DNA of 64,000 nt from Seison nebaliae (taxonomy: Eukaryota; Rotifera; Pararotatoria; Seisonacea; Seisonidae): assembly GCA_023231475.1 (NCBI GenBank), contig JALJEE010001557.1, positions 1-64,000 on the forward strand. The letters are read 5' to 3'. Below, piece by piece: positions 12,412 through 24,429 of this stretch. Below the pieces are notes generated by a model, which was given only the letters and a program-made list of their open reading frames with translations, was not told where the DNA came from and searched no databases. The first letter of the stretch is position 1. Every line of letters starts with the position of its first letter. Both the position numbers and the translations under genes were made by a program.

Positions 12412-14070
12412 GAGTAATAAGAATAGTTTTAGAGGAGAGATATGCCCTTAACAATCTGAAAACGAAACATTTCCCGTTTATATTTCGGAAAGGAGAAATA
12501 AAATGAAACATTCCTCCCATTCCTCCTTCCTTAACAACATACGGCAACTCTCGGCATAATATCATATTATTTCATATATTAATTCTTAATACCATTTTCC
12601 TTTCAAATCATTCAATTTCTTTCTCCTAATTCAATTAATAACCAACAACAACAACAATGATCTTTCGGAAAAATTGGGAGAACATAAATTCTTCATCTAA
12701 TCTGAAGAAAATCTGACTCGATATAGAAAGGAAAGATTTGGGAAAAGATGAAAAATTAAGAAATCTAATTTTTTTTAAAATTTATTTAGTTGAGCTAATG
12801 AATATGATTAGAGGAATGGAAATGGAAAATTGATGAAAATGACTTGGATGAATCACATCCATCCAACGAGATGGTGATGATAATGATGAGGAGAGAATTT
12901 CATTAAATTTTAATTTAATTGTCAAAAAAATAGAAAAAATGGACACGCTTCGTCAGAGACTATTCGAACATTTCATTTGACAAAACTGAAATATAACATC
13001 AAATATAACAAGATGGTGATGATGATGATCGTCATAGGTATTATATCATGATCATACATTTCATCTCTTTCTTTAAATACACCATCTCAACGTTTTCTTC
13101 TCTTCTCATCATTTTTGATGATGTATACACTCGACTAGACGTTCGTTCTTCCTAACTACAACGACATTGGCCTTCCACATTCATTTTTTACGTTGTCGTT
13201 AAATTTAATTTCATATTAGTTAACTGGTCGAACCATGATCTCCGTGTACGATAAAAGAGACTTACAAATCATCCCATTTCTTTTCCAGAAATTAAAAATG
13301 TGAAAATGAAATTGAAGTTCAATTTCGTTAAAGTTTCCACAGGATTAAAAAAAAATTCTTTCCAAAATTTCAAATTTCTTCTTCATATAAAATTATTTCC
13401 TGAATTTCCAATGGAAAATAGAATGAAAGAGATTATTGATTCGACACATCCAATTCTGACGAAACGGAACAACATCATACGTTTGTTAGAAAATATAAAA
13501 AATAGAATTATTTATCTTCATTTTTCTTTTCTTCTAATAAGCGATTCTTTTTTTTTTCTTTAAATCTTTTCTACATCATTATCGATGGAAGGAATAAAAG
13601 GAGAATGGAAGAGGAGAGATATTAGGAGAATGGAGGGGCAAGCGGCATTGGAAGAAGTTGGTAGTCAGGAAACTTATTGATATCATTGATTAAATCATCA
13701 GTAAATGGAGGGGGAACGATGTTGCAATAATTATATTGATAAACTTGTATGGAAGATTCTATTCGAATAATCCATTGTATAGTCTACAATAATCCAAACT
13801 GCACAACCGAATGTCGGTCGACTAATAGATTAATATGAAGACGGATGAAGAGTAGAGAGAAATCGGTCGTCCATACGTCTATCTATTTCATAATTTTCCT
13901 ATGAAAATCGACTAAGCTCAAGTAGAAAATTGAATGGACTTAAAAAGGAAGAAAAAGAGGAGAAACATCGACAATGTGATGAATGGAAATTTTATAATCA
14001 TAATAAGAAACATTATCATCCTTTCTCTTTTTTCTTCTCACAATTCGATTGAGTTCGATATATGAAATAA

Positions 14071-14490
14071 TCACCGAGTAGAACGTATATTGAATCGTTT
14101 CCCGATAAGTTTCTTCTCACATATCATAAATCGAATAAAGATGAATTCAAGACTTCTTCTCTTCAATATCTCATGAATAGACATCTGCTCAATAACTGCA
14201 CTGGTAAGATAAGTTCTTACGTAAAGGAGTAATTGGATACATACATTCATCCACTCACTATAACTGATCAATAAAAGAATAACAAGAAATTTATTTATAT
14301 CAACCAAATCCTCCCAATTCCACTCAATTTGAAGTGTATGATGAAGGAGAGTAATATAAGAAGTAACAGAAGAAATAATTCCTTCTCCAGATAATGTTGG
14401 CGGAGGTAAATAATAAAGTCGAACAATAAGGAGAACTGCTAAAGAAATACATGGACCGACAAAGCAATTCGATGAATTATACAGATACAC
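14071..14490 (-). other. unsupported 139-codon open frame, possible membrane protein
   Basis: A 139-codon minus-strand frame starting MYLYNSSNCFVGPCISLAVL with several hydrophobic segments and a basic C-terminus. It is the only long open frame in the 6.3 kb gap. No family is recognised, no neighbouring exon with matching phase was found, and AT-rich non-coding DNA easily gives hydrophobic frames of this size. Probably not a gene. Confidence 0.15.
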
Positions 14491-15070
14491 ATATATCTTT
14501 CGTCGTTCCTATCAACAATTAACTTAAATCAACATTCAATTTCATAATAATAAAAAAAATTCTATTGTTTATCTATACGATTCATTAATCTTCTTATATA
14601 TACAGACTGCCATCCATTTATCTGAATTACCAACGACAATTGTCCAAACGAAAAGCATACACATCAAATATATTTCTTCTTCCTGGAAATAATAACATTT
14701 CTTTCTACGTAGCACGATAACGATGAGAAATATTAATGGGAAAAACATTCACACACATGTCAACAAAAGCGGAAAATTTAAATTTGAAAATAGAAAATTT
14801 CTAATAATAATTATCTCATTTTTTCTTCTTCTCCAATAAACTCGTATGAAACATCTTTAATAAACAACAATAAGTTAAGCTTGAAATATTTATTTTTTTC
14901 TCATAACATAAATTTCGAATTATTAGCCCTCAAATTTGGTCGTGTACAGACGGAAATAAAATTAATCACTTATCAATCGCTCCTAAATACTGTTCTTGTC
15001 AAATCTCCTCCAAAGTAGGCGCATCAGTTCATATAATTTTATTACTTACGTAAAAATTGTAGGCGTAAGT

Positions 15071-17900
15071 ATGTCGTCCGGCTTACAAGTGAGTCGACGC
15101 TCGAAATATTCGAAGCTTGTGCCAAATACTCAAAAAGATTTTAACGTTAACGATCTCGTACTGGTGAGTGTGAAAGGATATCCAATTTGGCCTGGAAAAG
15201 TTACTGATTTTCTCCTATTAAAATATTCCATAAATTCTCTTTCATCACAATTTGTTTTTTGGGAATTCACTTCTCAAATTTCTCTTTTTCAAATACAATT
15301 ATGAAATTTATATTTTCGGAAATCACATACGTAATTTGTCTTTTTCAAATACAATTATGTGAATTGAATAGATTGAAGAGCAAGTGGAAATAAAAGGGAA
15401 GAAAATTGGGAGATATAAATGTCGATTTTTCGGAACGAATGAAACGTTAGAAATTTCACATTATCTTTTAAAAATTTTATTTTCTTTTTCAGATTGATAA
15501 CTGGATATCGTCGAGTTTATGATTATCAGACATTCACTCATTTATTAAATGAGAGAGATAATCGGAAATTTTTCCAATTAGCATTATGGCAAATCAAAAA
15601 CGATCCATTTGATAGATTATCGAAAGATGAGCAAGCAGAAAAGTTCGAGGAATATATGAAAGAAAGACGACCAACACTCGAAGAAGTTGAGGTGAGGAAA
15701 ACGTCTATGGTGGAAATTAAAGAAGAGAAATTAGACGAAGAAGAAAAACGAGAATTGGCAGAGAAAGAAAATGATAAAAATTTCACACAAAATTTCGAAG
15801 AAGAAAATGTGGAAACGAGACCAACAGAAGGAGGGAATTTAATAGAGAATGTAACAACATCATCAACGTCTGATCATCGAAAGCGAAAACGGAAAAATTT
15901 GGTAAATTCAGATTATTTCGATGATTCATCCAACGATATCGTTCATGATGATAATGATGAAGATTTCGTCTTGAATTCTCATGAGAAGAAAAGGAAGAAA
16001 GAAAAGAAAAAGAAGGATGAGAGAAAATTATCGATAAGTAGAAAGAAATCACAAAAATCGAAATTACCTCAATCATCTGTAATGGAATCACCTACGAATA
16101 ATAAATTTAATCGATGTAAAAATATTTCAGATTTATTGAATGATAATAATGTTGAAGAATGTTCGAAGGATGAGGATATGAATATGAAGATTAATGTAGT
16201 TGTTCATCAGAATAATGATAATAAATTCAATGGAATGAATATTCAAATAAAAGAAGAGAAAATTGATCATGAGATAAATTATGAAAATTTACCGGAAAAG
16301 TTGCCATTCCATCAAAACGTTGAAAGTTTATCACAAAACGAAAATTATGAGAATTTAGAAAATTCAAAAAAAAAGAACAACTCAGAAAATTTAACAAAGA
16401 AAAGAAATTCGTCAAAGAAGAAAAATTATGAGAAATTGTCCAAATCGAACAATTTAGATAATTTAGTAGATGAAGAAAATTATGGTTTTTTGTTGAATAA
16501 TCGATCTGATGGAAATTTATCGGAAAAACAAAATTTCGAAAATTTACCTGACAATGAGAATATTGGAGGAGATTTATCAGAAAAACAAAATTTAGGAAAT
16601 TTATCTCAAAATGAAAATTTCGGAAATTTCTCAGAAAATCAGAATTGCGATAATTTAGGAGAAAGGAAGAAGGATGAAGATGATGAAGATTGCGATGTGA
16701 TATTTCAACCAATAATTGATTTGACAGATCCTGAATATGATAAACCGTTGTCACCGTCAGCATATGTTGAAGATGAGAAATTGATGAGGAAGAATTTGAA
16801 AATAAAAGAAGAGAATGTTTTATTTGAAGAGATGAAGAATGAAGAAGTGGGGGAGAATGATGAAGAAAAGCCGATTATTAAGAAGACGATTATACCAGAT
16901 CGTGATGGTCCCGTTGTCATGACATTAGATAAGGATCAACCATACGTCCGATATTTTAGTAATTATAAAGATAGTTTCGCTTTGCGTCAACAAGCGGCGA
17001 GGAGGAATGACGAACGAGTTTTGACTTTGAAACAAATCGAAACGTTTTTCGCTCAAAATGTTCAACCAGCAATCGGGAATAATCTCTCGTATTATATGAG
17101 AAATAAATTGAAGAATTCGACAATGTTGAAAGCGGTTTATGGGAAATTCATCGAGAGAACATCAAATCAACGAAAACGGAAAAAGAAGGAACCACAAGAC
17201 AAATGTAATAAAGATTCACCGGAGAATAAAAAGAATACTTTGATCGAAGTAATGTTAGAAGAGAATCGAGCACAACAAGCAAAATTACGCGAACGACAAG
17301 CAACTGGTACGACTACTAATCGAACATCATCAAAAACAAAAACGACGAAAACGAATAAAGTGCCAATGACAAATTATCAGAAATCAGCAGATGTCAAAGG
17401 AATTTATCGTTTTGAAGAATGGAATCAATTGAATGATGTTTTGAGAGATAATTGTTTTTTAGCTGCGAAAACAAATTTATTTTCTATTCGAGAAAGTGTT
17501 CTCACATTGAGTGAGACTTATGATTTTGCTAATATTCCCGTTTTCCATAAATCGTTAGATGGAAAATTTCTGGAAACGATCATCCTCCAATATCTGATGA
17601 GAATCGACGGAATTATCACAATTGAAGTTAATTTTTTGAAGTTTTTTTTTAAAAATTTATTTCAAACATTTCTAGTCGGAAGATGAAGAAGATGAATTGA
17701 TTATGATTCTGAGAGGATTATCAGAGGTGTTGAATTGGAACGAAATTAAAGAGAATGTTCGTCTCTCACCACAAATCGTTAAGAGATCTGTTCTAATTTT
17801 TGAGAAGCATGCACATTTGTGTCATTTGAACGATACGATTGGAGATCTGTTTAGTCAAATAGAAACGGAATTGGAGACTCTTGGTGAAAACGAAGAATAA
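15071..17900 (+). CDS. PWWP-domain chromatin protein, HDGF/LEDGF-like (853 aa)
   Basis: Four exons: 15071-15199, 15372-15445, 15493-17626, 17676-17900, all in frame. The N-terminal PWWP domain (about residues 25-95) shows VNDLVLVSVKGYPIWPGK and, across two introns, the FFGTNET strand. This fold reads H3K36-methylated nucleosomes in LEDGF/PSIP1 and HDGF-family proteins. A long acidic and lysine-rich middle follows, with nuclear-localisation-like KRKRK and EKKRKKEKKKKDERK clusters and a degenerate tandem repeat of the type NLSEKQNFENL at DNA 16330-16650. The C-terminal about 150 residues look folded and helical (FEEWNQLNDVLRDNC to FEKHAHL) and are placed where LEDGF carries its integrase-binding/TFIIS N-like domain, though the identity of that domain is uncertain. 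The ATG at 15071 is the first in frame. The divergent neighbour is the Musashi-family gene. Confidence 0.8.
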
Positions 17901-18263
17901 TTTGAAATTACAATTAACTTACCGTTTTTTATTCAAGGAAATTCGCGAGTCGTCTTCTTGTTGTTGTATATTATGATTAAATGAATAAATGAATATCATT
18001 AATTCAAAATAATTTTCCTATCAACAAATTTCTTATTTTATTATGAAACGCAAATCGTAATTCTCCATGAGATTTTAATATTCTTCATTCACCATATAAT
18101 TCTAATGATCTATTAATAAACGTTTCCTCATTTCTTCTTATCTTATTATTATCCATTCGACCACATTACTAATCAGAAGTTAATACTGTGGAAACGGATA
18201 AAATTAAAAAAATGTTTCTTTCAATTTTCAGATAGTAAAAAGGAATTTATGTAAATTTAGGAG
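17901..18263. other. intergenic region between PWWP gene and a hypothetical gene
   Basis: 363 AT-rich bases. AATAAA-like hexamers shortly after the PWWP stop (near 17990 and 18115) could serve polyadenylation. Nothing else is recognised. Confidence 0.4.
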
Positions 18264-18988
18264 ATGATTCATGGAGAGGAAGTAAAGGTGAAGGTAATTA
18301 ATGTTTATGGGAGAACAGCTGAAGGAATTATCAGATGTAATTGATAAATGGAAAATTTTATGAGGAATTTCTTCGGAATAATTCATCGATTATAATCGAA
18401 CAAAAGTTTCATTTCATTGAACAGAACATTTATGTAATGAATTGGACTTATCATCATCTTCATCGGTTGACATGGTGTGGAGATTCATCCACTTCCATCT
18501 ACGATAATGTTCCGACGAAAAATGTCGATGAATTATCATGTTTATCTTTTCGAGATAAATTACAAATGTTCGACGGATCCACCGAAATATTCAAAACGAA
18601 TTACGTGACAAAAAAGAAATTGTTCCGTCCACTCACTAAACGAGATGGGAATGATCAGTCGATAAGGAAGATGAATGGAAAGAAAAATGGTTTTAAGGAA
18701 AATTGGAAAAAGTTTGAAGAGATTTCCAATCGACGCAATTCCACCATCGAATTAAGAGGAACTTTAAAATTACCATCAAATGTCAATAATATTTTCAATC
18801 AATTGGTGAGAATTTCAGAAGAAAGACATGAACGCTTATCACCCGAACCATATCAATCGGTGGATATTTTAAAAGTTTTCGAAGGAGAAACAATTGAGAA
18901 GGAAAGTGAAGGAGAAGAATTTATCAGAATGTCACCAGCATTCATCTCTCTCCATCGTTTATATCGACCAGAGAAATTTAATTTATAA
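18264..18988 (+). CDS. hypothetical basic protein (183-217 aa, start uncertain)
   Basis: The main frame is open from a stop at 18338 to TAA at 18986-18988. The first ATG in it, at 18437, gives 183 aa (MNWTYHHLHRLTWCGDSSTS). An alternative model uses ATG 18264, ten codons, an intron 18294-18366 with a good AAG-GTAATT donor, and joins in frame, adding about 34 residues. The protein is rich in K, R, N and E, with conserved-looking segments (WCGDSSTSIYDNVP; SPEPYQSVDILKVFEG) and no membrane segment or known domain. I do not recognise it. Codon use resembles the neighbouring genes, and the ordered C-terminus suggests a real gene. Confidence 0.45.
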
Positions 18989-19214
18989 AAAAAAAATTAT
19001 ACTGAAACAATTTATTTCTGAAAACGTTTTTGTTTTTTTTTCACAATAAAGACAAACGAACGGAAAATTAAAGACAAAAAATATGTTTTTTCTTTCGAAC
19101 CCAAAACTTTCTTTTACGTCGAATGTTCTTATAAAAAATAAATTAAAAAATTTCATGATATTTGAAGATGGAAGTTAAACACGAGAAAAGAAATGGACAT
19201 GAAGAGTGTGAAAG

Positions 19215-20459
19215 TTAAAGTTGTTTGTCGACTGTTTTGGGTAAGGCGGAAATGAGAGAATCAGGTTTCGATTTCGGTTTTAATGGTTGGATACCTAGAG
19301 GTGGAGGAACGGGTAGTTGGAAGATGAGAGGATCTCTCAATCGACATAGATCATTTTCCAATTGAAATATTTCATCTTTCAATTCATTGTATTTTTTGAT
19401 ATCTAATGTCGTTTTAGAAATCAGTCGATGGAAATGACCGAGGTATATTCGGTCACCGGCCGAATCATAAACATAATCAGATTTGGTAAGAAGATAATAT
19501 GCGTAAGCTGACATTAATCCACCATACGTCACGAAATATGTTACAGGCTCGACAATGTCCCACGAATATTCCCACCAAGTGAGTCGTGCTAGAAGTCCGG
19601 TTTGGAAGGCCATCACTCCCATAAAAAGCCAAACGATTCGATTGGTAAATTTTCGTGATTTCCTATGTAACTCCTTACAAGCACTATCCATTGGTGCTAC
19701 TTCACTTTTTAATTCTTCTAATTTCTTCATCAATTCTTTCTCCTTCTTTATCTGATGTTCACTAACACTGAGTCCTACGTATAATTTATTGACTAATGAT
19801 CGGACATCATCAACAGCGAATTGATTAATAGAACTATTCGTTTCTTGACTATCGAATAATTTGATTTGGGGTGGAACGGTTACGTCGAATGCATCACGGT
19901 TTATGATTAAACGAAAATCGTTGAGGAGTAATGTATCAACAGAAGTCGATCCAGCCAATCGAATATTTTTATCATTATAAATGGCAATATAATCAATTCC
20001 AGCATCTTCATTTCTGATATTTGTACATAACGTTTGAACAGTATCGCTAATTGGTCTTAAAACGAATCGACAATATTCTCGTCGCGATGGTAACGGCACT
20101 ACAAGTATTGGCGTACCTGATTGTTCTTCAATTGTTAATTGACGAACATTGTCTAATGAATAACCATTAATTTTATTATTATCTACATCGTCACTGTTGT
20201 TGTTGTTATTATTGTTGTTGTTGATGTTGTTGAGGAATGAAGTGGTAATTAATTGACGTTGATTAATGAAAAGAAGTTGAGGTAAAAGAATTTTATATTT
20301 AGCAGACAATATTAATTGTTGTTGTTGTTGTTGTTGTTGTTGATGTGATGATGGAGTGAGAAGATGATTAGATAAATAACGAGAAGAATTTGAAAAGATT
20401 TTATGATATTTGGACATCATCATTTCTTCTACTTTTCTTCTCAATAAAAATTGACTCAA
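19215..20459 (-). CDS. MCU: mitochondrial calcium uniporter pore subunit (414 aa)
   Basis: Intronless 414-codon frame. MCU is the pore of the inner-membrane Ca2+ uniporter. Residues 1 to about 95 form a basic, Q- and N-rich targeting region. A matrix N-terminal domain (about 105-215) and a coiled coil (about 225-275) follow. The two transmembrane helices are at about 277-298 and 307-325, joined by the short pore loop. The selectivity motif reads W-D301-I-V-E304-P, where nearly all animals have WDIMEP: the two acidic ring residues are kept and the methionine is replaced by valine. The flanks LARLTWWEYS and PVTYFVTYG match MCU closely, and the C-terminal coiled coil ends with RLRDP. The N-terminal Q and N runs are microsatellite-encoded. 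MCUb is less likely because the flanks follow MCU. Confidence 0.94.
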   Translation of the reverse strand: MSQFLLRRKVEEMMMSKYHKIFSNSSRYLSNHLLTPSSHQQQQQQQQQLILSAKYKILLPQLLFINQRQLITTSFLNNINNNNNNNNNSDDVDNNKINGYSLDNVRQLTIEEQSGTPILVVPLPSRREYCRFVLRPISDTVQTLCTNIRNEDAGIDYIAIYNDKNIRLAGSTSVDTLLLNDFRLIINRDAFDVTVPPQIKLFDSQETNSSINQFAVDDVRSLVNKLYVGLSVSEHQIKKEKELMKKLEELKSEVAPMDSACKELHRKSRKFTNRIVWLFMGVMAFQTGLLARLTWWEYSWDIVEPVTYFVTYGGLMSAYAYYLLTKSDYVYDSAGDRIYLGHFHRLISKTTLDIKKYNELKDEIFQLENDLCRLRDPLIFQLPVPPPLGIQPLKPKSKPDSLISALPKTVDKQL

Positions 20460-21624
20460 ATAAATATTAATTGAAGAGTGACTTCATATGAATTTGTTTG
20501 GAATTGTTCGATTTATTTTATTGCTGAGATCAGTTCTTAGGAGATTGACATCGGATCATTCATTCAGATCTTTCAACAAATGATAATTATTAAATGTGTA
20601 GAAGAAAACTTTCATTCACCGAAAAGAAAGATTAGTTTGTGGAAGAAGAAAATTTATCAGTGGGAGGTGGCAGTAGATAATTTTGTTTTTCGAAAGATAA
20701 TTTGTATTATTCCCACTTCTCCTCCTTTCTTCCGTCAATGGAGAAAAGTAATCGAGTATATGGAGGAATAGAGCAACAATCCTTTCTTCTCCTTTCCAAA
20801 TTCTCCTTTATTCTTTTTTGATCATTGACGTTCGGGGAAATACAGGAACCTACGGACATTTATTTCTCTCCCTATTCCGCGTATAGTTATTGTTGTTTAA
20901 TCAAACATAAAATATACCGGTCTATTTGAAGAAACTTCTTCGATACAGGAAAAAAATAAGAAAAATTAATTTATTCGAATAACTATATATATAAAGATAT
21001 ATCAGATATATTTCTATATCGAATTATTCTCCAAAAAATAGAAATTAAATAATAATGGACTTACCATTAATTATTGTTCGTTTCGGTTCTATGACTATTC
21101 TTCCTTTATTTAATTATACTACCAACAACTCACTTATCGATTTGATTTATTGAAAAAAAAAAAATGTTTTCTTTACACAAATGAAATGGAACAAGGTCAG
21201 GAAACATCGAACACATTCTCTTTTGTATATTTAACCTTACGTCCTTTTCCTTCCATGAAATTTCTTGATTAAATTACATTTTTAATTCATCATTTACAAG
21301 AGTAAGACTTATAATTTAATTGAATGGGATTATGAAGATAAGATGGGGAAATGAAATTAATTTTCTTTTGTTGCTCTTGGTTACGGGAACATCATTTTGT
21401 CTTTTTAGTTTCTTCGAAGAATGTCGATGGTTCGTAGAATACGTTGTTATAATGAATGTGATTGTTAAAATGAAGTGATTGAAGGAATAAATTGAATTAA
21501 TCCGTATGGGAATTCAATCGATTTCTTTTATTTCGAAACAATTTTTATATAATTATTTAAATTCTTATTGTTCAAATTAAAAGATAAACATTTTATTCAA
21601 TATATATATAATTATATATATATC
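20460..21624. other. intergenic region between divergent MCU and a coiled-coil gene
   Basis: About 1.2 kb, AT-rich, with short open frames lacking coding character and small TATA tracts near 20985 and 21600. Likely promoters of the two divergent genes. Confidence 0.4.
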
Positions 21625-24183
21625 ATGACGAATGAGTATGGTTTTCGTTCTCAAGGTATGTCGAAAGAGTCGTCATATTTGAACATGAGAGAACCACATC
21701 GATCCATCGTCCCTTCCAGTAAATTGCCGATAAAGCATTTGTTACGATTAGATGACGATTCAGAAGACGACTTACGATTTGATCAGTTGATAGGACAAAA
21801 CTTTTCCCGTTCGTCCAAAATCGATCAGAATGAGGAAGTTGAAGTTTATGATGATGATTTGGTGATATTGTCGGAAGGACCGAACGATAATAATTCTGCT
21901 AATATTATCGATTCGATTAATATGGATATCTTCCAAGATGGTATGAATGATAAGGATCCAAATAGTTTTAGTGATATGTCATTTACGGAAACGGAACATA
22001 TACCAGGTGACGGTCGTCGTAAAAATAATAATGATAATTTTAGGAAAGCATTACATGCTCCCGTGCCAACTGAACAGAATTATATTCAAAAGAATCTCCA
22101 TAAGAAGATCGGAGAGAATATGAAGAGGATGTCGAAATACCATAATTTATCTCAATTGACACCCGAATCTCGAATTAGTACACGAACCGTTAGTACGACG
22201 AGCAAGTTAAGTGCTACGGGAATGGAATATAAGAAGATGTTTGAAGAAGCTCATGAGAGAGGTTAGGATATTAATGGAAAACTATAAATTTTATTAGAAA
22301 GTCAAGTGATGAATTTATCTAGAGAACATGCTGACATCCCACCAACTACTGATCACGTACCAAGAGTTCTTTCTCTTCTTCTAATATTTTAAAAATTATT
22401 TAAATTTATTTTCAAAAGAAAAAATCGAGTAGATCCTCGTCGAAGAGTAGAGAGGAAGAAGTAGTGAAATTTGTAAGTAAACAAATTCTTAGTGAGATTC
22501 AATCGATGAGACAAGATATACCAAAAACATCTGATAACGAATTACAGGAGGAATTATTGAAAGATACAGAAAATACGATTACGACATTAGAAGAACGTCT
22601 TCGTGGTTTAGAAGATAAATTGATCTCTAGTGAACAACAGAAAGCGATCGAAATAACGAAAGTGAAAGTTCGAATTTTTAGGATATCATCAATAAGATCT
22701 TTAAGAAGAATGAGATGAAAATGCAGAATGGTGAAAAAGAACGAGAATTAGCGAAATTGAGGACGGACAATGAAATCCATTTAGTTGAATTAGAAACACT
22801 TCAAAAACAATTAAAGTTAAATTCAAATTGTTTAATTTGAATATGAAATGAGAATAATTTGAGAATAGATGTAAACAGAAGGAAGTGTTAGAATTGAAGA
22901 ATTTGCAACGATCTTCTGATCGACAACGAAGGAAACAACGAGAAGATTTCGAAAATAAAATCAACGATGAAGTCATTAATTGGAATAATAAAGTTAACGA
23001 GAATCGTTTCGGAAGTGAATAAAATTTTCATAAATTCAGTTACATAATGCGAAACATGAAGGAGGGATGTTAATGAAGGAAACTAAAGATGAATACGAAT
23101 TATCGATGAAGAAGATAAAGGAAGAACATAAGGAGAACATGGGAAAATTAGAGGAGAAATTTCGACGTGAAATGAATGAAAGAGAAAATGAATTGAATGG
23201 AAAGATTTCGATATTGGAAAAGAAAACGAATAAATTGGAACAGGAATTAACTTTTACGAAAGACAAGTTAAAAGTGGAACATCAAAAATATGAGAATAAA
23301 CTCCAACAAATAAAAGATGAGGCCGATCGAGAAATTTCAGAAGCGGTTCGAATGAAACGCGAAGAATCGATTAACGCGATAAAGAAGGAGAGTGCAAAGA
23401 AAACGGTTTCCTTCCATGAAATATCTCCATTAATTCCATATGTTGTTTAGCAATTGTTTGAGAAGGAGAAAAGAGAGTTGAAAGAGGAACATACAAAAAA
23501 ATTAAATTCGTTCGCTCAGGAAACAGATAACCGAGTAAAAGCCGTCGAACAAATGTTGGAAGAGAATGAAAAGCAAATTAATGACTATAAGAATAAAATA
23601 GTGGAATATGAAATTAAAGTGAGTAACAAAGAAAAGGAGTCGACCAATTTGGAAAACAAAATAAATTATATGTCAGAAAAGTACAAGAAAATTACTCAAC
23701 AACTCAAATATCAGAGTGAGGAGCGAATTGAAGTTTTCTTAAATTTCTCTCAAAATTTTTATTTCTTGGATTATAGGAAGAACAACAATTGAATTTATTG
23801 AAAAAAGAAAATCAAATTTTACACGAATCAAACAAAGAATTAATAAAGAAATTCGAAACTGATGTTAGTGAGAATTTGATGAATGTGATTGACTATTGGT
23901 CAATTTCTAGAAAGAATTATTAAAGAAAGATTTCCAAGATCAAATTGTCAACAGTTTCCCAACTTCGGTCAAGAAGAATTTGGACGATACCGTTTTTCTA
24001 TTGAGAGAACAGATTCAAGCGTTGCAGGGACATCTGAAAAAGTCTAAATCTCCAACACCTAAACATCTAGTGACTGATAAAGGGAATGTGGTACCGAAAC
24101 CGATTTGGTTAGATGAGAGGACGTGCAAAAAGCGAGAAACTCCTGCTGGATCGGGAAGAAGTTCACGTAAAAGCAAACAATGA
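21625..24183 (+). CDS. long coiled-coil protein, centrosome/cilium-like (about 737 aa)
   Basis: Nine exons: 21625-22261, 22298-22365, 22419-22661, 22682-22815, 22869-22992, 23040-23405, 23451-23732, 23777-23863, 23911-24183. Eight junctions have ordinary-size introns with clean phase. The junction at 22661/22682 needs an intron of only 20 (or 14) bases or a frameshift. The N-terminal 210 residues are disordered and acidic, ending with a conserved-looking KLSATGMEYKKMFEEAHER. From there to about residue 690 the protein is almost continuous heptad-repeat coiled coil (E, K, L rich). The basic tail (SKSPTPKHLV...GRSSRKSKQ) is unstructured. The organisation resembles centrosomal/basal-body proteins such as CEP162, but I cannot establish orthology. 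The presence of NME8 and PIH1D2 elsewhere in the window makes a ciliary role reasonable, by inference only. Confidence 0.7.
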
Positions 24184-24429
24184 TTAATTTGTCGTGCTTA
24201 TAAGTTATCAGAAACATTATCAATACTATATCTTGTTACTTATCATTTTTACCTCAAAATAAAATGAAATCATTCAAAAATTAGGAAGTCAGTATTTATG
24301 ACTAATAAAATAAATTCAAGTTTATGAAAAAGTTTTTTCGATTGTCAATTATTGTTGGCTAATATTTAAGATGAAATTAGATAGATTAAATTTTTTAATT
24401 CTCATATTTTAGTGGAATGGTTAATGGAA

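Larger units (their letters stand above)
8749..15070. other. 6.3 kb without a convincing gene
   Basis: By far the largest gene-free stretch in a window that otherwise averages one gene per 3-4 kb. It lies between the divergent Musashi-family and PWWP genes. I see scattered GAT, AAC, GATG and AT microsatellites (for example 9329-9355, 9940-10012, 11809-11836, 12381-12411), a poly-T run (about 12112-12132), and only short open frames. No tRNA-, rRNA- or transposase-like sequence is evident. Likely contents are 5' UTR exons, long first introns and regulatory DNA of the Musashi-family gene; this is inference. Confidence 0.45.

Noticed and set aside
14996-15070. N-terminal extension of the PWWP protein
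   Set aside because: The frame begins at TTG, not ATG; the first ATG in frame is 15071, directly before the conserved domain.
20580-20771. 63-codon plus-strand frame upstream of the coiled-coil gene
   Set aside because: Composition is random-like and no splice partner fits.
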